The position numbers were made by a program, and so were the translations under genes. A stretch of 64,000 nt of DNA from Burkholderia paludis (GTDB lineage: Bacteria > Pseudomonadota > Gammaproteobacteria > Burkholderiales > Burkholderiaceae), in assembly GCF_000732615.1 (NCBI RefSeq), contig NZ_JPGL01000023.1, forward strand, positions 62,001 to 126,000, written 5' to 3'. Every line of letters starts with the position of its first letter. Within the stretch, counting starts at the first letter, position 1. Below are positions 55,720 through 64,000 of the stretch, in pieces. The notes under the pieces are model-generated. The model saw only the letters and a program-made list of their open reading frames with translations, was not told the DNA's origin and searched no databases.

Positions 55720-56402
55720 TCCCTACTCCGCTGACCGTCACCGCGCCCGACCTGCGCGCGCCGCACCGCTATCTCGTGATCGAAGGCCCGATCGGCGTCG
55801 GCAAGACGACGCTCGCGCGGCAGCTCGCGGAACGCTGGTCGATGCAGACGCTGCTCGAGCGCCCGCAGGACAACCCGTTCCTCGAACGCTTCTATCGCGA
55901 CACCGCGCGCTACGCGCTGCCCGTGCAACTGTCGTTCGCGCTGCAGCGCGCGCAGCAGGCCCGCGAACTGATCGGCGCGCTCGACACGGGCCGCCCCGTC
56001 ATCGCCGATTTCATGCCGCAGAAGAACGACATCTTCGCGCGGCTGAACCTGCCGGAAGACGAATGGCAACTGTATCGCGCGGTCGCGACGCACGTCGACG
56101 TACCGCAGGCGCCGTCGCCGGACCTCGTCGTCTATCTGCAGGCGAGCCCCGAAGTGCTGTTCGCGCGCATCCAGAAGCGCGGGCTGCCGATGGAGCTGCA
56201 GATCAGCGACGCATACCTGCGCTCGCTCGTCGACGCGTACAACGAATTCTTCTACCACTACGACCGCACGCCGGTGCTGACGGTCGCCGCGGAACACCTG
56301 AACCCGCTGGATTCCCCCGAAGACCTCGCGCTGCTGATCGAGCGCATCGAGACGATGCGCGGCCGCAAGGAATTCTTCGTCAAGGGCGAGACGACGCGCT
56401 GA
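55716..56402 (+). CDS. Deoxynucleoside kinase (dGK/dCK family)
   Basis: A 228-residue P-loop kinase of the deoxyadenosine/deoxyguanosine kinase family. The P-loop is [12 protein letters not shown] near residue 21, an acidic [13 protein letters not shown] follows near 48, and the lid region contains [10 protein letters not shown] near 148. It is translationally coupled to folK and is followed after 43 bases by panB. Its role in a folate/pantothenate run is unclear; salvage of deoxynucleosides is the family activity. Confidence 0.92.
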   Translation: MIPTPLTVTAPDLRAPHRYLVIEGPIGVGKTTLARQLAERWSMQTLLERPQDNPFLERFYRDTARYALPVQLSFALQRAQQARELIGALDTGRPVIADFMPQKNDIFARLNLPEDEWQLYRAVATHVDVPQAPSPDLVVYLQASPEVLFARIQKRGLPMELQISDAYLRSLVDAYNEFFYHYDRTPVLTVAAEHLNPLDSPEDLALLIERIETMRGRKEFFVKGETTR

Positions 56403-56445
56403 CGCGTCCCGCCTGCCGTTTTTCACCCATCGACCCGGATTTCCC

Positions 56446-57261
56446 ATGACCTATCTCCAGGAATCGAGCCGGCCTGCCGTCACGGTGCCCAAGCTGCAGG
56501 CAATGCGCGACGCCGGCGAGAAGATCGCGATGCTCACCTGCTACGACGCGAGCTTTTCCGCGCTGCTCGATCGCTCGGGCACCGACGTGCTGCTGATCGG
56601 CGATTCGCTCGGCAATGTGCTGCAAGGTCACACGACCACGCTGCCCGTGTCGCTCGACGACATCGCGTACCACACCGCCTGCGTCGCACGCGCGCAGCCG
56701 CGCGCGCTCGTCGTCGCCGATCTGCCGTTCGGCACGTACGGCACCCCGGCCGAGGCGTTCGCGAACTCGGTCCGGCTGATGCGCGCGGGCGCGCAGATGG
56801 TCAAGCTCGAAGGCGGCGAGTGGCTCGCCGAGACGATCCGTTTCCTCGTCGAACGCTCGGTGCCGGTGTGCGCGCACCTGGGCCTGACGCCGCAATCGGT
56901 GCACGCATTCGGCGGCTTCAAGGTTCAAGGCAAGACCGAGGCCGGCGCCGCGCAATTGCTGCGCGACGCACGCGCGATCGAGGACGCGGGCGCCCAGCTC
57001 GTCGTGCTCGAGGCGGTGCCGACGCTCGTCGCGTCCGAAGTCACGCACATGCTGAAGATTCCGACGATCGGCATCGGCGCGGGCGTCGACTGCTCGGGGC
57101 AGGTGCTGGTGCTGCACGACATGCTCGGCGTGTTCCCCGGCAAGCGTCCGCGCTTTGTGAAGGATTTCATGCAGGGTCAGCCGAACATCCAGGCGGCGGT
57201 CGAAGCGTATGTCCGCGCGGTGAAGGACGGCGCGTTTCCCGGTCCCGAACATTCGTTCTGA
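56446..57261 (+). CDS. panB: 3-methyl-2-oxobutanoate hydroxymethyltransferase
   Basis: A 271-residue PanB, a TIM-barrel enzyme that makes ketopantoate from alpha-ketoisovalerate using methylene-tetrahydrofolate. Signatures: [12 protein letters not shown] near residue 30, [15 protein letters not shown] near 47 with the metal-binding Asp, VKLEGG near 115 and IPTIGIGAG near 204. Full length. A bidirectional terminator follows. Confidence 0.97.
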   Translation: MTYLQESSRPAVTVPKLQAMRDAGEKIAMLTCYDASFSALLDRSGTDVLLIGDSLGNVLQGHTTTLPVSLDDIAYHTACVARAQPRALVVADLPFGTYGTPAEAFANSVRLMRAGAQMVKLEGGEWLAETIRFLVERSVPVCAHLGLTPQSVHAFGGFKVQGKTEAGAAQLLRDARAIEDAGAQLVVLEAVPTLVASEVTHMLKIPTIGIGAGVDCSGQVLVLHDMLGVFPGKRPRFVKDFMQGQPNIQAAVEAYVRAVKDGAFPGPEHSF

Positions 57262-57295
57262 TCGGGCGTCGGCAACGCGTTCGCCGGCACCGGAA

Positions 57296-57336
57296 TAAAA
57301 AAGCGCGGCGCCCTTTGCGGGGCGCCGCGCTTTTTA
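57296..57336. terminator. Bidirectional terminator between panB and pabB
   Basis: GCGCGGCGCCC (57303-57313) pairs perfectly with GGGCGCCGCGC (57320-57330), with an A run before and a T run after, between two convergent genes. Confidence 0.9.
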
Positions 57337-57363
57337 ATTTGCCGTGCTGCCAGCGGCGTCCCG

Positions 57364-59286
57364 TTACGCGATCAATACCGCGTCGAGCGCGCCTCGCAGC
57401 GCGTTGGTCAACAACAGCCCCTGCGCGCGAGCCAGATCGTCACGGGTCACGACGCGCTCCGTTGCACCGAACGTACGATCGTCGAGCAACACGCCGCGCA
57501 TCACGCCCGGCAGCACGCCGGACGCCAGCGGCGGCGTCACCCACCGGCCGTCGAGCTTCACGAACAGGTTCGAACGCCCACCCTCCGTCACTTCGCCACG
57601 CTCGTTGACGAACAGCATGTCGAAACCGCCCAGCGCCTCCGCCGCCTGCCACGCGCGATCGTATTCGGCGCGGCGCGTCGTCTTGTGCAGCAGCAGCGCA
57701 TCGCCTGCGCGGGTCGGCGCGAAGCCGTGCGCGGACGCCAGCAGCACGCCGACCGGCCCCACCGGCAGTGGCTTCAGCGGCGCCGCGACGATCTCGACCG
57801 TGCCGTCCTTCGCGAGCGCGAGCTTCATCCGGTAGGCACCGTCTCCGTCGAGCGCAGCACAGCGCGCGTCGATCTCGCGGCGCAATGCGTCGGCGTCGAA
57901 ACGGAAGCCGAACGCGTCCGCGCTGCGCTGCAGCCGTGCAAGATGGCGCTCCAGATACCGGATGCCGTCCGCGCGCGTGGCAGCGGTGGTTTCGAACAGC
58001 TGGAAGCCGGGATCGGCATCCGTCAGGAATTGCGCTTTCAAGTCGCACTCCGCATATTCGTCGGCCGCGACGCTGTCGAGCACGATGCCCGCGCCGACGC
58101 CCATCGTGCCGCGCCGGCGTCCGGCAGTTGCCGCGACCGGACCGGACGCGTCGCTATCGGCGCCCGCCGAACGTGCGCCGGCCGCCTCGAGAGTCAACGT
58201 ACGAATCGCGACCGACAAACAGAAATCGCCGCAAGCGGACGCGCGATTTCCACCTGCATCGGGAGCCGCGCTTTCGCCCGGCGCATCGAGCCAGCCGATC
58301 GCACCGGTATAGAGCCCGCGCGGCGTCGACTCGATCGCGTCGATCAGCTGCATCGTCCCGTGCTTCGGCGCGCCCGTGATCGATCCGCACGGAAACAGCG
58401 CGCGCAGCATCTGCGCGAACGACGTCCCGTCGCGCCAGCCGGCCTCGACCGTCGACGTCATCTGCCACACCGACGCATACGGCTCGACGGAGAACAGCGC
58501 CGGCACGCGGACCGTTCCGGTGCGCGCGATCCGCGATACGTCATTGCGCAGCAGATCGACGATCATCACGTTTTCCGCGCGGTTCTTCGGATCGTTCGCG
58601 AGGAACGCGGCGGCCGCCGCGTCGTCCCGGGGATCGGCCGAACGCGGCGCGGTGCCCTTCATCGGCCGTGCGCGCAACACGTCGCCGTGCCGCTCGACGA
58701 ACAGCTCGGGCGAACACGACACGATCCACGCACCGCCCGGCAGCGCGATCAGCGCGCCGTAGCGTACGGGCTGGCGCTCGCGCAGCCGCCGGTACAGCGC
58801 GAGCGGCGTGCCGAACACGTCGAAATTCAGCCGGTACGTGTAGTTGACCTGATACGAATCGCCCGCGCGCAGTGCGTCGTGCACCGCGGCGATAGCCGTG
58901 TCGAACGCGTCGCGCGTGACGCTCTTCGCCACGTGTGCGACGCCCGCGATCGACGGCTGACCGCCGCCGTCCTGCTGCGCGAGCCACGTGTCGACTTCAT
59001 CGCGCGACAGGCGCTCGCAGCGCGCAAACAGCAAAAAGCGCAGCGGGGCATCGCCCGGCTGCGCCCGTTGCAGGTTGCGCCCGAATTCGTAATCGCCGAC
59101 GACAACCGCATGCAGCCCGTCGCGCAGATCCTGCGCAACCGCTGCGTCGACTGCGTCGAGCTGTTCCGGATCCGTACACACGCGTTCGTGCACGAAGCCG
59201 GAATACAAACGACTCGACCGCGCAGACGCAGTCGAGTCGCAATCGTCCAAGAGCGCGAACGACGCGCTCTCGCTGCCTTCAGTCAT
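57364..59286 (-). CDS. pabB: Fused aminodeoxychorismate synthase I / aminodeoxychorismate lyase
   Basis: A 640-residue fusion of PabB and a PabC-like domain, covering two successive steps of p-aminobenzoate synthesis. The N-terminal part (about 1-365) is a chorismate-utilising enzyme: SYQVNYTYRL near 143, RPMKGTAPR near 202, a FPCGSITGAPK loop near 294. The C-terminal part (about 410-640) is a class IV PLP-fold domain: FQLFETT near 411, the lysine in LLHKTTRRAEYD near 527 and NERGEVTEGGRSN near 554. It starts 13 bp after dnaJ and so probably shares the dnaKJ transcript. Confidence 0.92.
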   Translation of the reverse strand: MTEGSESASFALLDDCDSTASARSSRLYSGFVHERVCTDPEQLDAVDAAVAQDLRDGLHAVVVGDYEFGRNLQRAQPGDAPLRFLLFARCERLSRDEVDTWLAQQDGGGQPSIAGVAHVAKSVTRDAFDTAIAAVHDALRAGDSYQVNYTYRLNFDVFGTPLALYRRLRERQPVRYGALIALPGGAWIVSCSPELFVERHGDVLRARPMKGTAPRSADPRDDAAAAAFLANDPKNRAENVMIVDLLRNDVSRIARTGTVRVPALFSVEPYASVWQMTSTVEAGWRDGTSFAQMLRALFPCGSITGAPKHGTMQLIDAIESTPRGLYTGAIGWLDAPGESAAPDAGGNRASACGDFCLSVAIRTLTLEAAGARSAGADSDASGPVAATAGRRRGTMGVGAGIVLDSVAADEYAECDLKAQFLTDADPGFQLFETTAATRADGIRYLERHLARLQRSADAFGFRFDADALRREIDARCAALDGDGAYRMKLALAKDGTVEIVAAPLKPLPVGPVGVLLASAHGFAPTRAGDALLLHKTTRRAEYDRAWQAAEALGGFDMLFVNERGEVTEGGRSNLFVKLDGRWVTPPLASGVLPGVMRGVLLDDRTFGATERVVTRDDLARAQGLLLTNALRGALDAVLIA

Positions 59287-59299
59287 GCCGTTACTCGCG

Positions 59300-60436
59300 T
59301 TACTCGAAGAAACTCTTCACACGATCGAACCAGCTCTTGCTCTGCGGGCTGTGACGCGCGCCGCCCTCGGCCAGCGACTTCTCGAACTGCTTGAGCAGGT
59401 CGCGCTGATTGTCGGTCAGCTTCACGGGCGTCTCGACCTGAACGTGGACGTACAGATCGCCGGCGATGCTCGAACGCAGCCCCTTGATGCCCTTGCCCCG
59501 CAGACGGAACGTCTTGCCCGACTGCGTGCCTTCCGGCACCGGGAACGATGCCCGGCCGGCCAGCGTCGGCACCTCGATCTCGCCGCCGAGCGCGGCGGTC
59601 GTGAACGGGATCGGCATCTGGCAGTGGAGATCGTCGCCGTCGCGCTCGAACACCGCGTGCGGCTTGATGTGGATCTCGACGTACAGGTCGCCCGGCGGCC
59701 CGCCGTTGATGCCCGGCTCGCCGTTGCCGGCCGAGCGGATCCGCATCCCGTCGTCGATCCCGGCCGGGATCTTCACTTCGAGCGTCTTGGTTTCCTTCAC
59801 CTTGCCCGACCCGTGGCAATGCGCACACGGCTCGGGGATGTAGGTGCCCGTGCCGTGGCACTTCGGGCAGGTCTGCTGGATGCTGAAGAAGCCCTGCGAC
59901 ATGCGCACCGTGCCCTGGCCATGGCAGGTCGGGCAGGTTTCCGGCTTCGTGCCGGGCTTCGCGCCCGACCCGTGGCAGACCTCGCACGACACCCAGCTCG
60001 GCACGCGGATCTGCGTGTCGTAGCCGTGCGCCGCCTGCTCGAGCGTGATTTCCATGCTGTAGCGCAGGTCCGCGCCGCGGTACACCTGCGGACCGCCGCG
60101 GCCGCCGCGCGCCGCACCGCCTGCGGCCTGGCCGAAGATGTCGCCGAAAATGTCGCCGAATGCATCCGCGAAGCCGCCGAAGCCCTGTGCGCCCGCACCG
60201 CCCATGTTCGGATCGACGCCCGCGTGGCCGTACTGGTCGTACGCGGCCCGCTTCTGGCTGTCCGACAGCATTTCATAGGCTTCCTTCACTTCCTTGAAAT
60301 GCTCTTCCGCATCCTTGTTGTCCGGATTGCGGTCAGGGTGGTACTTCATCGCAAGCTTGCGATATGCCTTCTTGATTTCGTCGTCGCTCGCATTCTTCGC
60401 GACGCCCAGAACCTCGTAGTAATCCCGTTTCGCCAT
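59300..60436 (-). CDS. dnaJ: Chaperone protein DnaJ
   Basis: A 378-residue type I Hsp40 that delivers clients to DnaK and stimulates its ATPase. The J domain has the HPD tripeptide (KYHPDRNPD near 33). A Gly/Phe-rich linker follows at about 75-110, then four CxxCxGxG zinc motifs ([33 protein letters not shown]) at about 135-205, then the client-binding C-terminal domains. It lies 266 bp after dnaK on the same strand. Confidence 0.97.
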   Translation of the reverse strand: MAKRDYYEVLGVAKNASDDEIKKAYRKLAMKYHPDRNPDNKDAEEHFKEVKEAYEMLSDSQKRAAYDQYGHAGVDPNMGGAGAQGFGGFADAFGDIFGDIFGQAAGGAARGGRGGPQVYRGADLRYSMEITLEQAAHGYDTQIRVPSWVSCEVCHGSGAKPGTKPETCPTCHGQGTVRMSQGFFSIQQTCPKCHGTGTYIPEPCAHCHGSGKVKETKTLEVKIPAGIDDGMRIRSAGNGEPGINGGPPGDLYVEIHIKPHAVFERDGDDLHCQMPIPFTTAALGGEIEVPTLAGRASFPVPEGTQSGKTFRLRGKGIKGLRSSIAGDLYVHVQVETPVKLTDNQRDLLKQFEKSLAEGGARHSPQSKSWFDRVKSFFE

Positions 60437-60702
60437 ATCGATTCACTGTGCCGCCGCGCATCGCGCATGCGGCGGCTCCTTTCGCCCGCAGTAAAGTCTC
60501 TCGACTCGTCTGGCGCCGCGCCCGTCCACCGACGACGCACACGGCACCCGCCAAAAAACAAATGTGCCCGGAGGGCCGCGAAGCCCGCCAGGCGTGGAGT
60601 CGATCCGGCCATCCGGAAGGAAAGACAGACCGCTTGTCAGCCATCCCGCCGGCCGCGCCGCGCGCTGGCTGCGCGCGGCGAACGGCGACGGGGCAACCCG
60701 GC

Positions 60703-62655
60703 TTAGTCCTTCTTCACTTCCTTGAACTCGGCGTCGACGACGTCGTCGGCAGCCTGCTGCGCGCCGCCCGCATGGGCCGCACCTTCCGCGGCACCGGCCG
60801 CGCCCGCCGCACCAGCCTGCTGGGCCTGCATGTCGGCGTACATCTTCTCGCCGAGCTTCTGCGAAACCTTGCCCAGTTCCTCGACCTTCGCGTCGATCGC
60901 AGCCTTGTCGGCCGACGAGTCCTTCAGCACGTCCTCGAGCGACTTCAGCGCCGCTTCGATCGCTTCCTTCTCGCCCGCGTCCAGCTTGTCGCCGTACTCG
61001 GCCAGCGCCTTCTTCGTGCTGTGAACCAGCGCGTCGCCCTGGTTGCGCGAATCGGCCAGCTCGCGCAGCTTGTGGTCTTCCGCTGCGTTCGCTTCCGCGT
61101 CCTTGATCATCTGGTCGATTTCAGCCTCGGACAGACCCGAGTTCGCCTTGATCGTGATCTTGTTTTCCTTGCCGGTCGCCTTGTCCTTCGCGCCGACGTG
61201 GAGGATGCCGTTCGCGTCGATGTCGAAGGTCACTTCGATCTGCGGCACGCCGCGCGGTGCCGGCGGGATGCCTTCGAGGTTGAACTCGCCGAGCAGCTTG
61301 TTGCCGGCTGCCATTTCGCGTTCGCCCTGGAACACCTTGATCGTCACGGCGCCCTGGTTGTCGTCGGCCGTCGAGTACACCTGCGCGTGCTTGGTCGGGA
61401 TCGTCGTGTTCTTGCTGATCATCTTCGTCATCACGCCGCCGAGCGTCTCGATGCCGAGCGACAGCGGGGTCACGTCGAGCAGCAGCACGTCCTTGCGGTC
61501 GCCCGACAGGACCTGGCCCTGGATCGCCGCGCCAACCGCGACGGCTTCGTCCGGGTTCACGTCACGGCGCGGATCCTTGCCGAAGAACTCCTTCACCTTC
61601 TCCAGGACCTTCGGCATGCGCGTCTGGCCGCCGACCAGGATCACGTCGTCGATGTCCGACACCTTGACGCCTGCGTCCTTGATCGCGATGCGGCACGGTT
61701 CGATCGTGCGCTCGACGAGGTCTTCCACCAGCGCTTCCAGCTTCGCGCGGGTGATCTTCAGGTTCAAGTGCTTCGGGCCCGATGCGTCCGCCGTGATGTA
61801 CGGCAGGTTGATTTCGGTCTGCTGGCTCGACGACAGCTCGATCTTCGCCTTTTCAGCGGCTTCCTTCAGGCGCTGCAGCGCGAGCACGTCCTTCGACAGG
61901 TCGACGCCCTGCTCCTTCTTGAACTCGCCGATGATGTAATCGATGATGCGCTGGTCGAAGTCTTCGCCGCCGAGGAACGTGTCGCCGTTGGTCGACAGCA
62001 CTTCGAACTGCATTTCGCCGTCGACGTCGGCGATCTCGATGATCGACACGTCGAACGTACCGCCGCCGAGGTCATACACGGCGATCTTGCGGTCGCCCTT
62101 CTCGGCCTTGTCGAGGCCAAACGCGAGCGCAGCCGCGGTCGGCTCGTTGATGATCCGCTTGACTTCGAGGCCCGCGATGCGGCCGGCGTCCTTGGTTGCC
62201 TGACGCTGGCTGTCGTTGAAGTACGCCGGCACCGTGATCACGGCTTCCGTGACCGGCTCGCCGAGGTAGTCTTCGGCCGTCTTCTTCATCTTGCGCAGCA
62301 CTTCCGCCGAAACCTGCGGCGGCGCCAGCTTTTCGCCGTGCGCTTCGACCCATGCATCGCCGTTGTCGGCCTTGATGATGGTGTACGGCATCAGGCCGAT
62401 GTCCTTCTGGACTTCCTTCTCTTCGAAGCGGCGGCCGATCAGGCGCTTCACCGCGAACAGCGTGTTCTTCGGGTTGGTCACCGACTGACGCTTGGCCGGC
62501 GCGCCGACGAGGACTTCGTTGTCGTCCATGTAGGCGATGATCGACGGCGTGGTGCGCGTGCCTTCCGAGTTCTCGATGACCTTGACCTGGTTGCCTTCCA
62601 TGATGGCGACGCACGAGTTCGTGGTGCCGAGGTCAATACCGATGATCTTTCCCAT
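60703..62655 (-). CDS. dnaK: Chaperone protein DnaK (Hsp70)
   Basis: A 650-residue Hsp70. The ATPase domain starts [12 protein letters not shown], with [20 protein letters not shown] near 139 and [14 protein letters not shown] near 193. The interdomain linker [13 protein letters not shown] is near 390. The substrate domain and a flexible Ala/Gly-rich stretch end in EEVKKD-like [11 protein letters not shown], the usual tail. A sigma-32-type promoter lies upstream at 62743-62771, so it can be expressed independently of grpE. Confidence 0.98.
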   Translation of the reverse strand: MGKIIGIDLGTTNSCVAIMEGNQVKVIENSEGTRTTPSIIAYMDDNEVLVGAPAKRQSVTNPKNTLFAVKRLIGRRFEEKEVQKDIGLMPYTIIKADNGDAWVEAHGEKLAPPQVSAEVLRKMKKTAEDYLGEPVTEAVITVPAYFNDSQRQATKDAGRIAGLEVKRIINEPTAAALAFGLDKAEKGDRKIAVYDLGGGTFDVSIIEIADVDGEMQFEVLSTNGDTFLGGEDFDQRIIDYIIGEFKKEQGVDLSKDVLALQRLKEAAEKAKIELSSSQQTEINLPYITADASGPKHLNLKITRAKLEALVEDLVERTIEPCRIAIKDAGVKVSDIDDVILVGGQTRMPKVLEKVKEFFGKDPRRDVNPDEAVAVGAAIQGQVLSGDRKDVLLLDVTPLSLGIETLGGVMTKMISKNTTIPTKHAQVYSTADDNQGAVTIKVFQGEREMAAGNKLLGEFNLEGIPPAPRGVPQIEVTFDIDANGILHVGAKDKATGKENKITIKANSGLSEAEIDQMIKDAEANAAEDHKLRELADSRNQGDALVHSTKKALAEYGDKLDAGEKEAIEAALKSLEDVLKDSSADKAAIDAKVEELGKVSQKLGEKMYADMQAQQAGAAGAAGAAEGAAHAGGAQQAADDVVDAEFKEVKKD

Positions 62656-62688
62656 TTTTCCTAATCTCCAGAAATGCTTGTTTGCTGC

Positions 62689-62718
62689 GCGAAACCCCGC
62701 GTTTTGGGGCGGTTTCGC
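62689..62718 (-). other. Inverted repeat in the dnaK leader
   Basis: GCGAAACC (62689-62696) pairs with GGTTTCGC (62711-62718). It lies between the dnaK promoter and start codon, so it would fold in the 5' UTR of dnaK mRNA. It could be a stability or temperature-sensing element, or attenuate read-through from grpE. Confidence 0.4.
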
Positions 62719-62742
62719 ACGCCAGAATTCAACTCTGTTCCC

Positions 62743-62771
62743 GAAATGCGTCCGTCCGGCCCGTTTTCAAG
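62743..62771 (-). promoter_or_regulatory. Sigma-32 (RpoH) promoter for dnaK
   Basis: On the minus strand CTTGAAA (62771-62765) is followed after 14 bases by CGCATTTC (62750-62743), close to the heat-shock consensus CTTGAAA-N13/15-CCCCATNT. It points at dnaK. Confidence 0.7.
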
Positions 62772-62802
62772 ACCCGACAGGCGATGCGGATATTAAATTT
62801 TT

Positions 62803-63216
62803 TCAATCGCCGCCAGCCAGCGGATCGCCGCCCGACGCCGCGGCGATCTTCGCGCGCGCCGCCGAGACGGCCGCCTGGAACTGCGCGAGGCCATGCCAGC
62901 CCGTCGCGCGGCCCAGCCGCCTGCCGCGGTGGAAGAAAAACCAGGTCGGTACGCCGTGCAGCGCGAAGCGGCGCCCCAGCTGATGGTGTTCGTACACGTT
63001 GCAATGGAACCACTTCAGGTCCAGCGCGCGGATCGCGTCGGGCTGGGCGAGCATCGCCTTCTTCGCGATCTCGCAGTTGAAGCAGTCGACGCCCCAGAAG
63101 AACACCACCGCGAGCGCGTCGCCCGCGCCTTCGAGCGCCGCGTCGAACGTGCCGGCATCCAGCGCCTGCATGCCGAACGCGTCGAACGCGGCCGGATCGA
63201 CGCCGGCGGGCACCAT
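62803..63216 (-). CDS. Thioredoxin-fold protein with CFNC motif
   Basis: A 137-residue thioredoxin-like protein. The active-site motif is WGVDCFNC near residue 41 and the cis-proline loop is GVPTWFFF near 88, so the redox core is intact; the middle residues FN differ from the classical GP. There is no signal peptide, so it should be cytoplasmic. I chose the ATG at 63216, with AAGG seven bases upstream; it begins 10 bp after grpE stops. Placement between grpE and dnaK suggests a role in thiol homeostasis of the heat-shock response. That is inference from context. Confidence 0.85.
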   Translation of the reverse strand: MVPAGVDPAAFDAFGMQALDAGTFDAALEGAGDALAVVFFWGVDCFNCEIAKKAMLAQPDAIRALDLKWFHCNVYEHHQLGRRFALHGVPTWFFFHRGRRLGRATGWHGLAQFQAAVSAARAKIAAASGGDPLAGGD

Positions 63217-63226
63217 CGCGGCGACC

Positions 63227-63772
63227 TTACTTCGGCTGCGCGACGGTGACGAGCGCCGGGCGCAGGACGCGGTCGGCGATCGTGTAGCCCTTTTGCAGCA
63301 CGGCGACGACGGTGTTCGGTTCCTGCTCGGCCGGCACCATCGAGATCGCCTGGTGCTGGTGCGGATCGAACTTCTCGCCGACCGGGTTGAGCGCGACGAC
63401 ACGGCCCTTCTCGAGCGCGTTCGTCAGCTGGCGCAGCGTCAGTTCGACGCCCTCGCGCACCTTTGCGATGTCGCCGGACGTATCGTTGACGGCCGCTTCC
63501 AGGCTGTCCAGCACGGGCAGCAGGTGTTCCGCGAAGCTCTCGATCGCGAACTTGTGCGCCTTCGACACGTCGTCCTGCGCGCGGCGGCGGACGTTCTCGG
63601 TCTCGGCCTTCGCCCGCAGGAAGCTTTCCTGCAGCTCGGCGACCTTGGCTTGAGCCTCCGCGAGCGCCGCGTCGGCTGCTTCGGCGGCGGGCGCGGCGCC
63701 TTGCGCCTCCGGCTTCTCGCTGCCGATATCTTCGGCCGATTGGGTAGCCGGGTTCTCTTGCGTGTTTTCCAT
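63227..63772 (-). CDS. grpE: Nucleotide exchange factor GrpE
   Basis: A 181-residue GrpE that releases ADP from DnaK. The N-terminal third is Ala/Glu-rich and low in complexity, followed by a long helix for dimerisation ([20 protein letters not shown] near 45) and the C-terminal beta domain with the conserved [18 protein letters not shown] near 130. It heads the cluster and has its own heat-shock promoter at 63856-63882. Confidence 0.97.
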   Translation of the reverse strand: MENTQENPATQSAEDIGSEKPEAQGAAPAAEAADAALAEAQAKVAELQESFLRAKAETENVRRRAQDDVSKAHKFAIESFAEHLLPVLDSLEAAVNDTSGDIAKVREGVELTLRQLTNALEKGRVVALNPVGEKFDPHQHQAISMVPAEQEPNTVVAVLQKGYTIADRVLRPALVTVAQPK

Positions 63773-63855
63773 GTCGCTGAAAGTCGATTAGAGGTTGAAG
63801 CCAAATCGGCAACCGCCCGATCATACGCCGGGCGGCACCGCACATTGCTGGTGCA

Positions 63856-63882
63856 AATAGGGGTGAAAACTGCGTTTTCAAG
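63856..63882 (-). promoter_or_regulatory. Sigma-32 (RpoH) promoter for grpE
   Basis: On the minus strand CTTGAAA (63882-63876) is followed after 12 bases by CCCCTATT (63863-63856), an excellent match to the heat-shock consensus with a slightly short spacer. It lies 84 bp upstream of the grpE start. No CIRCE (HrcA) inverted repeat was seen. Confidence 0.8.
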
Positions 63883-64000
63883 AGGGTTGGGCGCCGCATT
63901 CTCCAATGCCGCGAAACAACCGCGCGCAGTGCCGGTGCATCGCTCGCAGCGCTCGCCGGATCGGGCGAAACGGCCTGTAACAACGCTTACCAGCCGGGTA

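Noticed and set aside
60448..62664. A 738-codon plus-strand frame opposite dnaK
   Set aside because: Antisense shadow of dnaK caused by codon bias; no recognisable protein features.
63773..64000. CIRCE-type HrcA operator or hrcA gene upstream of grpE
   Set aside because: No 9-bp TTAGCACTC-type inverted repeat and no coding frame with hrcA features within the window; only the sigma-32 promoter is supported.

Overview
The window comes from a chromosome of a Burkholderia species, most likely of the B. cepacia complex. The housekeeping genes have very high GC in third codon positions, TTG and GTG starts are common, and the gene order mutL-miaA, purM/hda, pcnB-folK-dck-panB and pabBC-dnaJ-dnaK-trx-grpE is the one I know from Burkholderia. 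The species is inferred from memory of family and gene order, not from a search.

Positions 1-2300 hold ordinary chromosomal genes: a YiaA/B-like membrane protein, an AhpD-like protein and a class II glutamine amidotransferase. Positions 2310-42125 are one large capsule locus of the ABC-transporter (group 2/3) type, resembling the wcb capsule locus of B. pseudomallei. Its left module (2310-16438, minus strand, tightly overlapping genes) has wcbO (KpsS), wcbP (SDR), wcbQ (LtaS-like sulfatase fold), wcbR (iterative type I PKS), wcbS (LpxC-like), wcbT (alpha-oxoamine synthase) and a GNAT gene. The central module (17103-34688, lower GC by eye) is the polymer-specific part: a coiled-coil repeat protein, a PhyH-family oxygenase, two long GT2 proteins, rfbBDAC for dTDP-L-rhamnose, a methyltransferase with a very long coiled coil, and an RgpF/HAD fusion. 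The right module is export and linker assembly: wzt, wzm, wcbD (KpsE), wcbC (Wza-like lipoprotein), and on the plus strand wcbB and wcbA (KpsC). mscS, manC and dedA follow. A broken IS256-type transposase lies inside the locus, and manC is bracketed by a decayed direct repeat of the mscS-dedA junction.

The genes suggest this scheme. RfbBDAC and ManC supply activated sugars. The GT2, RgpF-like and WcbB proteins build a probably rhamnose-containing polymer. KpsS and KpsC homologues make a Kdo linker on a lipid, and Wzm/Wzt/WcbD/WcbC export the product. The left module may make the lipid: a TE-less PKS beside an alpha-oxoamine synthase, a ketoreductase-type SDR, an LpxC-like deacetylase and a GNAT enzyme resembles sphingoid-base chemistry. 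That is my main hypothesis.

Positions 45046-64000 are conserved core genes: dedA; mutL-miaA; a divergent tetR/tetA pair with two near-canonical tet operators; purM; hda; a HAD phosphatase; pcnB-folK-dck-panB; pabBC; and the dnaJ/dnaK/thioredoxin-like/grpE heat-shock cluster with two recognisable sigma-32 promoters. I saw no tRNA, rRNA, CRISPR array or intact insertion sequence.
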